From Candidozyma auris (taxonomy: Eukaryota; Ascomycota; Pichiomycetes; Serinales; Metschnikowiaceae), in NCBI RefSeq assembly GCF_003013715.1, contig NC_072812.1, positions 124,001 through 188,000 of the forward strand: a DNA stretch of 64,000 nucleotides, in the 5' to 3' direction. How positions within the stretch are numbered: the stretch's first letter is position 1; every line of letters starts with the position of its first letter. The translations under genes were made by a program, and so were the position numbers. Below the pieces are notes generated by a model. It was not told the origin of the DNA and did no database searches. It saw only the letters and a list, made by a program, of their open reading frames with translations. Positions 37,807 through 46,909 of the stretch are shown piece by piece.

Positions 37807-40182
37807 CTAGTAGAGCTCGCCAATGTTGTTGACAACACAGCCGGCAGCTCCCTCTTCACGAACCACCAACTCACCAATGACAAGAGCGTCCTCACCAGCA
37901 CTCTTGAGCTCGCTGAGCACTGCATTGGCCTTTTGTTGCTCAACAATGACAACCATACCAATACCAAGGTTGAAAGTCTTCAACAAATCTTCATAAGGGA
38001 CCTTTCCGGTCTTGCCAAACCACTTAAAGATCTCTGGCACCTCCCATTTGGCCATGTCAACCTGAGCTTGCAAGTGCTTGGGCAAGGCACGAGGGATGTT
38101 CTCCACCAAACCACCACCGGTGATGTGCGCCATTCCAAGAAGCAAATCCTTTTGAATCGAGGGCAACAATTGTTTGACGTAGATCTTGGTAGGCACCAAA
38201 AGCTCCTCTCCAATAGTCTTCTTTTCGTTCCATGGTGCCTTGCTTGTGTACTTGAGGCCAGCCTTATTGATGATGTGACGAACGAGCGAGAATCCATTGG
38301 AGTGAACACCATCAGATTTCAAACCAATCAAAACATCGCCTTGCTTCATAGCAGAAATTTTTGGCAATATCTTGTCCTTGCGGACGGCACCAACGGCAGT
38401 ACCGTTGGTATCGTAATGACCGACATCGTACATGCCAGGCATCTCACTGGTCTCACCACCAACCAAAGCACAGCCAGCAGTTATACATCCATCAGCGACC
38501 CCACTGACAAATTTGGCTGCAACTTCAACGTCAAGTTTACCAGTTGCAAAGTAGTCAAGGAAGAACAAAGGCTCAGCACCCTGCACCACCAAGTCGTTGA
38601 CGTTCATGGCAACCAAATCAATTCCCACAGTGTCGTGAATGTCCATGATCTGAGCAATTCTCAACTTAGTACCAACACCATCAGTGGCGGCAACCAACAA
38701 AGTGTCTTCTCCAGCGAAACCAGCAGCCTTCAAGTCGAACAAGCCACCAAAACCACCGATATCGGAGTCTGCTCCCGATCTCTTGGTAGACTTCACTTTG
38801 GCCTTGATCTGCTCAACCAACAAGTTGCCATTGTCGACAGAGACACCAGCCTCAGCGTAAGTAGCTCCGCTAGCAGTGCTATCAGCATCTCTAAAAGCAC
38901 GGTGAGCAATGTCAGTTCTATTGTATTTCTTGTTGAAGGATACAAGGTCAACACCAACGTAAGCCTTGTCCACAGATTCTCTTAAAGTAGAGGCAGTTGC
39001 AGTAGCAGCAATAACCCTACCACCAGAAGTGACAATCTTGCCATCCTTCTCAGCAGTACCGGCGTGGAAGATGTAGGTGTCGGCTGGCGTGTCCTTGATA
39101 GTGATCTCATCACCCTTTCCATAAGCCTCTGGGTAACCGCCAGCAGCCATAACCACGGTAGTAGAGTAAGTGTTTGGCTTGGTCTTGATGGTGACAGAGT
39201 CTAATCTATGTTCAGCAGCTGCCAACATGACCTCTGCTAAGTCAGTGTCAGCAGTCAACAAAGGCAACACAGTTTGAGTCTCTGGATCACCGAATCTGAC
39301 GTTGTACTCCAATACCTTAGGCTCCTTGGATGGGGTCAACATGATACCAGTGAACAAAACACCACACATAGGGAAGCCATCCTTTCTCATACCATCAATG
39401 GTAGGCTTGATGATCTGCTCGTCGATCTTGCTCAACACTTGAGGAGTCGCTATTGGCGCAGGAGCGTAAGCGCCCATACCACCTGTGTTAAGACCAGTGT
39501 CACCGTTGCCAGCTCTCTTGTGGTCTTGCGAAGTAGGCAAGTTGAAGAAAGAGTAACCATCGGTGATAGTCAAGATCGACAACTCGTCACCTTCAAGGTA
39601 CTCCTCAATGACAATCTCGTCACCTGCGGAACCAAAGTTCTTAGCCACCATAATCTCATCAAGGCCAGCAAATGTCTCTTCCTTGGTCTCCGGAATCAAA
39701 ACACCTTTACCAGCAGCGATACCATCTGCCTTCAACACAATCTTGTAGTCGACTTCCTGAATGTGTTTTCGGGCGGCCTCCACGTCGGTGAAGTTTTTAA
39801 ACTGAGCAGTTGGGATGTTGTGTTTCGCCATGAACAGCTTTGAGAACGCCTTGGAACCCTCCATGGTGGCTGCCTTAGCACTAGGACCAAACACTGGGAT
39901 GCCTACTTTGGTGAACACGGAAGTGATTCCATCCACCAAAGGCTGCTCAGGCCCTGGAACAACAAGGCCAATGTTCTTTTCCAAAGCGAACTTTTGAAGC
40001 CTGTCAAAGTGCTTAGGAGAACCAGACAAGTCAGGAACATTGACCACCTTATCGTCAGCGGTAGAGGTACCACCATTACCTGGCGCCACGTAAATCTTCA
40101 GGACCAAGGGGGATTGGGCCAATCTCCAGGTGATGGCGTGTTCTCTACCACCGTTACCGACGACAAGAACGTTCAAGGACAT
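37807..40182 (-). CDS. ADE5,7: Bifunctional purine synthesis enzyme Ade5,7 (GAR synthetase / AIR synthetase)
   Basis: Fusion of two steps of de novo purine synthesis: phosphoribosylamine-glycine ligase (residues about 1-425) and phosphoribosylformylglycinamidine cyclo-ligase (about 435-790). The 791 residues agree with S. cerevisiae (802). N-terminal VLVVGNGGREHAI and the ATP-grasp loop LKADGIAAGKGV mark the first part; TDGVGTKLRIAQ and GGETSEMPGMY mark the second. Codon bias is strong. A TGACTC core lies 126 bp upstream, as expected for Bas1/Gcn4 control. A 444-codon open frame on the opposite strand from 37651 is only its shadow. Confidence 0.97.
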   Translation of the reverse strand: MSLNVLVVGNGGREHAITWRLAQSPLVLKIYVAPGNGGTSTADDKVVNVPDLSGSPKHFDRLQKFALEKNIGLVVPGPEQPLVDGITSVFTKVGIPVFGPSAKAATMEGSKAFSKLFMAKHNIPTAQFKNFTDVEAARKHIQEVDYKIVLKADGIAAGKGVLIPETKEETFAGLDEIMVAKNFGSAGDEIVIEEYLEGDELSILTITDGYSFFNLPTSQDHKRAGNGDTGLNTGGMGAYAPAPIATPQVLSKIDEQIIKPTIDGMRKDGFPMCGVLFTGIMLTPSKEPKVLEYNVRFGDPETQTVLPLLTADTDLAEVMLAAAEHRLDSVTIKTKPNTYSTTVVMAAGGYPEAYGKGDEITIKDTPADTYIFHAGTAEKDGKIVTSGGRVIAATATASTLRESVDKAYVGVDLVSFNKKYNRTDIAHRAFRDADSTASGATYAEAGVSVDNGNLLVEQIKAKVKSTKRSGADSDIGGFGGLFDLKAAGFAGEDTLLVAATDGVGTKLRIAQIMDIHDTVGIDLVAMNVNDLVVQGAEPLFFLDYFATGKLDVEVAAKFVSGVADGCITAGCALVGGETSEMPGMYDVGHYDTNGTAVGAVRKDKILPKISAMKQGDVLIGLKSDGVHSNGFSLVRHIINKAGLKYTSKAPWNEKKTIGEELLVPTKIYVKQLLPSIQKDLLLGMAHITGGGLVENIPRALPKHLQAQVDMAKWEVPEIFKWFGKTGKVPYEDLLKTFNLGIGMVVIVEQQKANAVLSELKSAGEDALVIGELVVREEGAAGCVVNNIGELY

Positions 40183-41260
40183 TTTTCGAGGTTTTTCGAG
40201 AGTTTTTCAAAGTTATAGATGGTGACGAAGAGGTGCGATTACGGGGAAGAGATGAGGCTGGGAACAGTGCGCATGGCTGAATTTTTTCTCTGCCATATAT
40301 TACTCATTGACTCTGATGGCACCCTGGAAAGGTATTCAGCAGGCAATTGAGCCAACAGTGGTGAGACTTGTAGATAAATGTAAGGGCTATATGAGAATTG
40401 GATGAGATCGCTGGTGAAGTTTCATGGGTACCAAATACATAATTGTACAGCCTGTTCCGTGTACTGTGGATGGCTTCAATAGACAGTATACAGATGAAAG
40501 TCGAGGTACGCTGTGAAATAAATCTTATACTTAAGGATAAAAATCTGCAAAGAAAGTCGACAAAATGATAACTGACAACGAGGTGTGCCTGAAGAGTTGA
40601 TAATTAGACTTACACTTCTAGGTATTTCAAAGCAAATGTAGATGAATCCATGATACTTGGGACCTCGAGTATGCAAAATCCAGCTCCTTTAGGAGAAGGC
40701 AGTCAGGACAAAGTTCTCTATAAAAGTCTTCGAATGAACATAAGCATATTTAATTTTCCATTCAGGGTGTCTCTATTAGTTAGGCTGACACGCTTTCTTG
40801 GGGAGCATGATGGCCGTGAAAAGGTCTATCCAGACAGTTGGTTTCAACTAAAACTGAACGGCTTCAAGGACATCCTAGGTTCATATTCCATTATTCTCAT
40901 ATCATACTTGCTTCGAATAAAGCTGATTGATACATTTGAAAACCTCTCGTTGGTCATTGAACGTGAGCAAAACTAAGAAAATTGGATTCTCTAGCTTTGC
41001 AACAGGTAATCTCAAAACAACCCGAATTGAAATAGCCTTTTTGATAAGCCTATTAGTTTACAAGTGTAGACAATTACATCATGGTCGTAAGGCCGCTCAT
41101 CTGCTGTCTTGGAATTGCAGTTGATTGTAAGCCTAAGTATGAAGGAGCTGAACTGACCGCGTGTTCGGAACATAAAGTTTCTCAACGTCACTAGACACTA
41201 AACAGTCATTATTCGTGTTTTATTAATACAAGCTGCGCTTGTGATATGTACAAGTATATT
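40183..41260. other. Intergenic region, ADE5,7 promoter and possible small ORF
   Basis: About 1.1 kb. The left part is the ADE5,7 promoter, with the TGACTC listed separately and an AT-rich stretch near 40295. The right part holds a 108-codon open frame (40650-40976, plus strand) with no recognisable domain and no codon bias like that of the neighbours. I do not list it as a gene. Confidence 0.4.
40308..40313 (+). promoter_or_regulatory. TGACTC element (Bas1/Gcn4-type) upstream of ADE5,7
   Basis: TGACTC in the context CATTGACTCTG, 126 bp before the ATG at 40182. Purine genes in yeast are activated by Bas1-Bas2 through TGACTC and by Gcn4 through the overlapping site. A six-base match alone is weak, but position and gene identity make it likely. 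Confidence 0.5.
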
Positions 41261-42361
41261 TTATATTGCAACGTCACCGGAGCCCACAATGCCTTCAAAT
41301 TTGTAGTTTTCCTCGCTAGGAGTCTTTATCTCCTCACCCTGCTCGTTCACTGGGGTGTACAAGTAGTAAGACAACAATGCATTCACCACTGCCCTAGTCT
41401 TTGCTTCGTTCAATGAAGCACCCACACCTTCTCCCAACTTGTGTCCGCCAGAAAAGGCTCCCGCAACGAAAATGGCATGCGTGGACAATCTACCAGTTTC
41501 AGCAATTAGCCTGATCTCTAGTGGGTCTTCGAGTTCCAACTTCTCGCACAACCTAGTCAACTCTCTTGTGGGCCTGCTAAACTGGAACATCTCATGCAAG
41601 GGGATTTTTCTTGATAAAATATGGGATTGGATAAATTTTTTGGCGCTTTCTTCGCCTGCGTGGGTGTACATACCGCCAATGATGGCCTTGACGGCCTCAG
41701 CATAGGCTTCCTCCTCTTTTGTCAAGAAGGTCTTTGTGTTCTTATCGTACGAACCCAATTCGCTTAACTCCACAATACCTTCTTCTTGAGGAGCATCTTT
41801 GGCCTCTTCGGACAAAAACCTCAATCTACCGAATGTCAAAAACTCTGGCTCGTTGGCAAGATACTTCTGCAACTTGGTTCTCACGTCGGTTTCGATACCC
41901 CATGAACGACCGATTTCTGCCAAGCTGTAGGGACCTATGTATGCGTTTGTGGCCTCGTTGTGTACTGGCAAGGGAAGTCTAGGATATTTCATCAATAAGT
42001 GCTCGCTGATGTAGTATGCTAGTAAATTCAGGCCAAGGATGCTCAATCCGTGGTTATTGGCCAACCCAGTGGACTTGTCACAGTTCAACGCCTGCGACAA
42101 TGTGGACAAGCTGTAAGACTCAGGCAAACGTAACCTGTGATGCAATGCCACCAATGGAGGCGACTGCTGCGCTGTGGATTCGGGGAGTCTATGGGTAAAT
42201 ATGTTGGCTTTGTAGGAGCCATAGTCCGTGAGGGAGTCGTAAGATGTGTTTAAGGAAGGGTCCAATTTCAGAACGTGATATGAGGCCAGCGGGAGGAGGC
42301 GAGCAGCACGGAAGAGACGAGGGCCTATCCGAGGACTGCCTTTGGAAAGGAGCCTCAACAT
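41261..42361 (-). CDS. MRPL3: Mitochondrial large-subunit ribosomal protein MRPL3 (mL44)
   Basis: Mitochondrial ribosomal protein with a degenerate RNase III-like domain followed by a double-stranded-RNA-binding domain. The 366 residues (S. cerevisiae about 390) begin with an Arg-rich, acid-free presequence (MLRLLSKGSPRIGPRLFRAA). The RNase III-like part lies around residues 95-255 (LSILGLNLLAYYISEHLLMKY, AVKAIIGGMYTHAG). The dsRBD-like part with FVAGAFSGGHKLGEGVGAS and EAKTRAVVNALLSYYLY lies at about 265-340. It is transcribed away from the small membrane-protein gene. Confidence 0.88.
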   Translation of the reverse strand: MLRLLSKGSPRIGPRLFRAARLLPLASYHVLKLDPSLNTSYDSLTDYGSYKANIFTHRLPESTAQQSPPLVALHHRLRLPESYSLSTLSQALNCDKSTGLANNHGLSILGLNLLAYYISEHLLMKYPRLPLPVHNEATNAYIGPYSLAEIGRSWGIETDVRTKLQKYLANEPEFLTFGRLRFLSEEAKDAPQEEGIVELSELGSYDKNTKTFLTKEEEAYAEAVKAIIGGMYTHAGEESAKKFIQSHILSRKIPLHEMFQFSRPTRELTRLCEKLELEDPLEIRLIAETGRLSTHAIFVAGAFSGGHKLGEGVGASLNEAKTRAVVNALLSYYLYTPVNEQGEEIKTPSEENYKFEGIVGSGDVAI

Positions 42362-42848
42362 GTTTTATCGACTGATGAAGATGACTTGAAAGATCCAGAG
42401 TTTTTCAAAGCGTACTAGTAAATTTTTTCCTCCTTTCCTATGTGCACTACACTTGTCGAATGTTCCCAATAGACTGGGCATTGACAGACCCCAACTATAT
42501 ATCAGAGGTAAATCGAGTAAAAAATTTATTAGTTTTTCAGAAATGCTTGAGCAGCCTGAAGGTATCAAATCCCATTTTCTGGGAGCTTACCCTTTTCACA
42601 TCATTAACTCAAAAGTACACTAAATCTTGCAGACAACTGATGCTTTCGATCTATCATGACGAAAAGACCTGAAACCTGATCCATTTTATTCCTCTTGCTT
42701 CTTCTTCTTTTGTATTTAATAGCCCACTGGCTTTACCGTGGTAAGAATCCTAGATGGGCGTGCGCGCACCGGAAAACTCCCAACCAACCATATTCTCATA
42801 ATTAGTCTTACACAGAGCTCCTGCTATATCACATCCCATTACATCAAC
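42362..42848. promoter_or_regulatory. Divergent promoter region between MRPL3 and the small membrane-protein gene
   Basis: A 487-bp gap with both promoters. An AT-rich stretch at 42420-42435 lies upstream of MRPL3, and a pyrimidine-rich segment is at 42685-42715. No RNA gene was seen. Confidence 0.4.
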
Positions 42849-43025
42849 ATGGCTCACGCTCCTCCTTTAAATATCTATGCCGTTGGGGCCATGTCCTCTG
42901 TGTTGGTGATCTATGCCTGGCTTAAGTCACCAATCAAGTACAAGTGGGCTGCTGAGAACAGGATCAGCCCAAAGGCAGACTTGGCCTGGAGAAACAGCGC
43001 CCAGAAGTGGCTTGACAACAACTAG
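42849..43025 (+). CDS. Small single-span membrane protein, probably mitochondrial
   Basis: A 58-residue protein I do not recognise. A hydrophobic segment (about residues 9-24, IYAVGAMSSVLVIYAW) is followed by a basic KSPIKYKW and a soluble tail rich in Lys/Arg/Asn ending in WLDNN. Codon use resembles that of highly expressed genes (GCC, AAG, TTG, TCC/TCT, no CTG), so it is probably real. Small one-span basic proteins of this kind are often respiratory-chain or ATP-synthase accessory subunits; none I remember (Cox9, Atp18, Atp19, Qcr10, Tom5) fits. The frame is open to an earlier ATG at 42738, but the leader before 42849 does not look coding. Divergent with MRPL3, convergent with ERD1. Confidence 0.65.
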   Translation: MAHAPPLNIYAVGAMSSVLVIYAWLKSPIKYKWAAENRISPKADLAWRNSAQKWLDNN

Positions 43026-43102
43026 ACGATTTGATATCTTTGCATGTACACTACCTTTACAATAAATATTTCATGAAATTGATTGTAGAAAATGCTAACA
43101 GT

Positions 43103-44386
43103 TTATCCTATCTTTATAGTCGTGAGCGGGATGGCATTTTTGTTATCTCCATACTGCAACTTTACCAAATCGCTTTCGATCTTGAGGAAACACCAGAGCC
43201 ATCTTCTTATAATTTCAAGGAGCTCAAGTGTGGCGAATCCCAATGACAAGAAATCAAGTCCAAACAAAAAGTTGCCCACTTTGTTTTTGAGGCCAAGTCT
43301 TACTTCGGTTTCCTTTATAACAAACAACTTGAGGATCCATATGAAACGGAGAATAAAGTCTAGGACGACTATGCCATAGTATGCAATGAAGTTGTTATAG
43401 ACTAACTTGTTTGGTTCTCTCAAAATGATCCATCGTGAACCCTTCCTGTGCAAAATTATATCAAACACATTGAATCCCCAGTCCATTTTTATATCCCAAA
43501 AGAACAGGAAGGACGCGCTCACCGTGGAACTCATGTACCACCAGAAGTTGAGCGTGTTCAATTGAGCCGAGACGTCCTCGTTCTCCGTGAGGTGTGTCAT
43601 CTTATGTTTGATCAAAAAGTTTACCACTATGGGGCCCAAACTGATGAAGTACTTAAAAAAGTTGAACAAATGCTGCCTCTGTTTCGTCAGCTGAAACTCA
43701 TACCAACACTGCTTCATTCTTATTATTGCAGGGATAGAAAGAACCGCAGTCTCAAACCCAGCGTTATAGTTCAGCTCTGTGGGGATGTACGTCTTCCAGA
43801 CAAACATACTCCAGTCGTTTATAACTCTCCCATATGATATCATTGAATCTGACAAAAGGATGTCATTGGTTCTCATTGTCGACGAATTAATGTCGCCAAC
43901 TAGTATGCGTCTCATGGTTGTATGGATTCTAACTGCCCCGACAGATCCTTTTTGTAAAAAAAACCTGTAAGCGGTATGAAGCATCAAAATTGTCGGCAGT
44001 ACCAGCCGAAGAATCCAAAAGATTTTTGAGTCGTTATCTAGAAATGGTGCCGATACCCAGTATACAAGTAGACCACTGAGGTTGGGTAGTAGTGTCACCT
44101 TTATATTGTTCTTGATTCCATTGAGCAAGAGCTGGTTCTCGGTGACATCAGCCGGAGTACTTGTAGCAAACTCCCCATACTTGGATTCGTCGATATACGA
44201 TCCGCCCGAGTACTTATGTGGCGAGTATGAAAGGTTTATCAAGGCCAACACGTTGATGCCATGGATTCTATAACAGTACCAAACTAAAGCGTACCATAGA
44301 TGTATCCCCAATTGTATGAAAAAGAGGATTCTGAAAGGAAGCGGAAGAATGTCGTTGAACTTAAAGTCGTCGATTGACATCTTCAA
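43103..44386 (-). CDS. ERD1: ER-retention protein Erd1 (EXS domain)
   Basis: Golgi membrane protein of the EXS family, implicated in recycling phosphate and retaining glycosyltransferases and HDEL proteins. The 427 residues have about eight transmembrane segments; the EXS signatures are SSTVSASFLFFWDIKMDWGF, LVYNNFIAYYGIVVLDFILRFIW and the final FLSLGFATLELLEIIRRWLWCF. The last resembles the EXS C-terminus in Xpr1/Syg1, but Erd1 lacks their SPX domain, as here. Start is MKMSIDD at 44386 or MSIDD at 44380. Confidence 0.85.
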   Translation of the reverse strand: MKMSIDDFKFNDILPLPFRILFFIQLGIHLWYALVWYCYRIHGINVLALINLSYSPHKYSGGSYIDESKYGEFATSTPADVTENQLLLNGIKNNIKVTLLPNLSGLLVYWVSAPFLDNDSKIFWILRLVLPTILMLHTAYRFFLQKGSVGAVRIHTTMRRILVGDINSSTMRTNDILLSDSMISYGRVINDWSMFVWKTYIPTELNYNAGFETAVLSIPAIIRMKQCWYEFQLTKQRQHLFNFFKYFISLGPIVVNFLIKHKMTHLTENEDVSAQLNTLNFWWYMSSTVSASFLFFWDIKMDWGFNVFDIILHRKGSRWIILREPNKLVYNNFIAYYGIVVLDFILRFIWILKLFVIKETEVRLGLKNKVGNFLFGLDFLSLGFATLELLEIIRRWLWCFLKIESDLVKLQYGDNKNAIPLTTIKIG

Positions 44387-45283
44387 GATGCAGCTGCCGT
44401 GTATGGTCGGCTATGTTGATGTGAGGTACTAGTGTCTTAAAAAAGTCGCGAGAATATGAGTGCGGTGAATATTGGCACAGATAATGCCCGGAATAAGGAT
44501 TCAAATTGATAAACTAACATTAGGTTTTGGAAGTCTAGGGCCATCTCCGATCAAGACAATCTACATGATTCTACCGTGCACATGAGCAGAGTTTTGAGCT
44601 TCAGACAATAGTATTAGTTGTAATCAGAGGGTAATCATGATTAGCATGGAAAAGTCATCATCAGCCATACTTCAAACTTCGTATATGACTTGCAACTAGC
44701 TGTTAGTACAAAGTTGTCACTTGACAGTTCCGCATGAATGCGGGCCAATATACATTTCAGCATTTTCAGTGTGTTATGTCGAATCGGTCATAGTTCTGAA
44801 AAGGAGCCTCCGTCTGGGGCGACAGCTAGTCATCATGGTATATTGGGGATTGTTCTTTTAGAAAAAAAACATACCTTTGTTCACAATCCCAAAGATACCA
44901 GTGGCACCTGTGGAGTTGTGGTATGGTTGCAAATAAGAAGAAGTTTGCAACTCAAGTTTTTTCCATCTCTTCGAGATGCACATCTCAACGCGAAATACAC
45001 CACCGTCAGTTACCCGCACAAACAGGCGGTAGGTAAAGAAGAGTCAAGGAAAATATTTCAGGAGATAATGTTTAGCATTTTCAATTCTTATTTATTAGAG
45101 GGCATCGATGTCATGCGTGTTGTAGGAATAAGTTCATTTATTAGGCTCTCATGTGAGGCTCTCATGAATGGTTGCAAAAACGAGGGAAACCATAAATCTA
45201 TTATCAGCGTTTCATACTCCTGAGATTCTTATCAGTATTCTTAGTGTTGATGAATCTCCTTTCACTGTTTAAAACAAGCGAGA
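44387..45283. other. Intergenic region upstream of ERD1, possible ORF
   Basis: About 900 bp. The left part is the ERD1 promoter. The right part includes a 161-codon open frame on the plus strand (44738-45223). It has no known domain, no good codon bias and no flanking signals, so I give it only weak support. Confidence 0.4.
44738..45223 (+). CDS. Weak hypothetical ORF, 161 codons
   Basis: An open frame in an otherwise empty interval. The sequence looks neither like a domain nor like a membrane protein, and it may be random. It is listed only because its length is above what is usual for chance frames in this window outside genes. Confidence 0.15.
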   Translation: MRANIHFSIFSVLCRIGHSSEKEPPSGATASHHGILGIVLLEKKHTFVHNPKDTSGTCGVVVWLQIRRSLQLKFFPSLRDAHLNAKYTTVSYPHKQAVGKEESRKIFQEIMFSIFNSYLLEGIDVMRVVGISSFIRLSCEALMNGCKNEGNHKSIISVSYS

Positions 45284-46120
45284 TTATTTTTGCATGCCTT
45301 GCCTGCGGCTCTTGAGCTTACTAAGTTTTTGTTTTCTGTTGTTCTCTCTTCTCTCTGCTTTCGTCAAGTACCTGAACTTTTTCTTTTTGGGCTTTTGCTT
45401 TGACTTGTCTACTCCACAAAGCTTAGCGTAGTCCTTTGCCCGCTTGATTGATCCTTCAAGTACTTCGTCGGACTTGTCTAAGTTCACATTATTGGCTTTG
45501 GCCAAGGCTTCTATACTCCTGTTGGAGATGGCGGTTGTGTATGGGTTATCGAGAGACTCTATGGTAACTTCAGTTTCCTTGTCAACGATGACATCCCCGA
45601 GACCAGCTTCTTCATCGACCTTGTAAACCTGCTTTTTACGTAGAATACCCTTTACTGCATCTTCGTCCTCGCTGTTGTCTTTCAAAGCTTCGTTCAGAGC
45701 TTCGTTCAGCCCCTCACTATTCTCTTCAAATCCATTCCACTCATCCTCGATCTCCCCATTCTTTGCTTGCGTATCTTCTTCTTGTTGGTCATTCTCCTTC
45801 TCTTCAATAACTCCATCCTTAGAATTAAGCTTTTCAAATAGCTCCCTTTGTTCTCTAAGCTGTTTTAGCTGCTCCTCAAACTTCGATTGCTCTTGTTCTC
45901 TGAGTTGTTTCCTTTCCTCGATACGAGCCTTTCTTTCCTGTTCTTTGTGATACGCTTGAGCCTTCTTTTGACGTTCCACTTTTCGTTTGTGAAACCCAGT
46001 CAAGAACTCCTCTCGAGCTTTTTTGTCAAAAACAACCTCCTCTACACCATACTTCTTTGCCTGCTTTTGCTGGTATTTCTTTCCCCCAGTTAAGATATCC
46101 CTATTAGCTCTTGTCACCAT
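45284..46120 (-). CDS. RRP17: Ribosome biogenesis exonuclease Rrp17 (Nop25 family)
   Basis: Nucleolar 5'-3' exonuclease that trims 27S pre-rRNA during 60S assembly. The 278-residue product has the Nop25/Rrp17 N-terminal signature (VVFDKKAREEFLTGFHKRK, then an Arg/Lys-rich coiled coil). An acidic middle region and a very basic C-terminus with KPKKKKFRYLTKAERRENN follow. The ATG at 46120 (MVTRANRDIL) is preferred to 46198, which would put 26 extra residues inside the shared promoter. It is divergent with LRP1, another rRNA-processing gene. Confidence 0.85.
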   Translation of the reverse strand: MVTRANRDILTGGKKYQQKQAKKYGVEEVVFDKKAREEFLTGFHKRKVERQKKAQAYHKEQERKARIEERKQLREQEQSKFEEQLKQLREQRELFEKLNSKDGVIEEKENDQQEEDTQAKNGEIEDEWNGFEENSEGLNEALNEALKDNSEDEDAVKGILRKKQVYKVDEEAGLGDVIVDKETEVTIESLDNPYTTAISNRSIEALAKANNVNLDKSDEVLEGSIKRAKDYAKLCGVDKSKQKPKKKKFRYLTKAERRENNRKQKLSKLKSRRQGMQK

Positions 46121-46153
46121 CGTTCTTGATGTAGTTGAAGATCGCAGCCGATG

Positions 46154-46160
46154 CTCATCG
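46154..46160 (-). promoter_or_regulatory. PAC-like element between RRP17 and LRP1
   Basis: CTCATCG on the plus strand (CGATGAG on the minus), the core of the PAC element GCGATGAGMT, with eight of ten positions matching. It lies in the 109-bp gap between divergent rRNA-processing genes, so coordinated control is plausible. Confidence 0.45.
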
Positions 46161-46229
46161 ACTATGTGCGAAAATACATAGCACTTAACCTTCCCCACTA
46201 CTTCTACAAATCATACAACCGCACAAAAC

Positions 46230-46859
46230 ATGGAGAATGTCGAGCATGTAAGGGACTTGGTCACGAGCCTTCAAAGCTCTATTGAAGAGCTACAGGGCAC
46301 ATTACAACCTATAACTGATCGCCCTTTGGATGAGCTAATCAGAGAATGTGGGCTGCCGAAAGAGGAAGCGGAGTTTCTCAACAACTACCTATATTGCACC
46401 GTTTCTTTAATATTTGCATATCTTAAAATCCAGGGGATAAATACCGATGAACACCCCATAATGAAGGAACTAGACAGGGCGAAAGCGTCTATGAAAAGGT
46501 TAAAAGAGATGGACAATGCTGAGAAGAAGAAGGAAGAGAAGGACGCAAGAAGCAATGAGAAAGCAGCGGAGTACATTCAAAGAACATTGGGCGGTGTGTC
46601 TGGTGGCCAGGCTGCTTCAGAAAATATGAAATCTCCAGCTATCTCAGCGTCAAATTTTCAGGGCAAGCATACGAAGTTTACCGACATGGATGACGACTCG
46701 GAGCCTGATATAAACCCAGAAGCGACAAGGCTGGAACCTCTAGCGAAGCCTCAACAGTCAAAGACACACAAGTATCAAGAAAGCCCTCAAAACAAAATTT
46801 CAAAGCCAAAGAGCAAGGGAAAGAGACTAAGACACAAGAAGTCTAAGAATAATAGTTAA
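46230..46859 (+). CDS. LRP1: Nuclear exosome cofactor Lrp1/Rrp47 (C1D family)
   Basis: RNA-binding partner of the exosome exonuclease Rrp6, needed for 3' trimming of 5.8S rRNA, snRNAs and snoRNAs. The 209 residues include the Sas10/C1D helical domain in the first 110 (HVRDLVTSLQSSIEELQGTL, FLNNYLYCTVSLIFAYLKIQG and MKELDRAKASMKRLKEM), which binds Rrp6. A Lys-rich C-terminal tail follows (KPKSKGKRLRHKKSK), typical for RNA contact. It converges on IRE1 with 50 bp between stops. Confidence 0.9.
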   Translation: MENVEHVRDLVTSLQSSIEELQGTLQPITDRPLDELIRECGLPKEEAEFLNNYLYCTVSLIFAYLKIQGINTDEHPIMKELDRAKASMKRLKEMDNAEKKKEEKDARSNEKAAEYIQRTLGGVSGGQAASENMKSPAISASNFQGKHTKFTDMDDDSEPDINPEATRLEPLAKPQQSKTHKYQESPQNKISKPKSKGKRLRHKKSKNNS

Positions 46860-46909
46860 GATGGTACATGCTAATTTTATCACAAGTATACATTTTCATT
46901 ACCTAGCAC

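Noticed and set aside
37651..38985. 444-codon open frame on the plus strand opposite ADE5,7
   Set aside because: It lies antisense to a strongly conserved, codon-biased gene. Its composition (Asn/Thr/Ser/Leu/Val) mirrors ADE5,7 codons and it has no domain.
40650..40976. 108-codon open frame right of the ADE5,7 promoter
   Set aside because: No domain, signal or codon bias; length is near that expected by chance.
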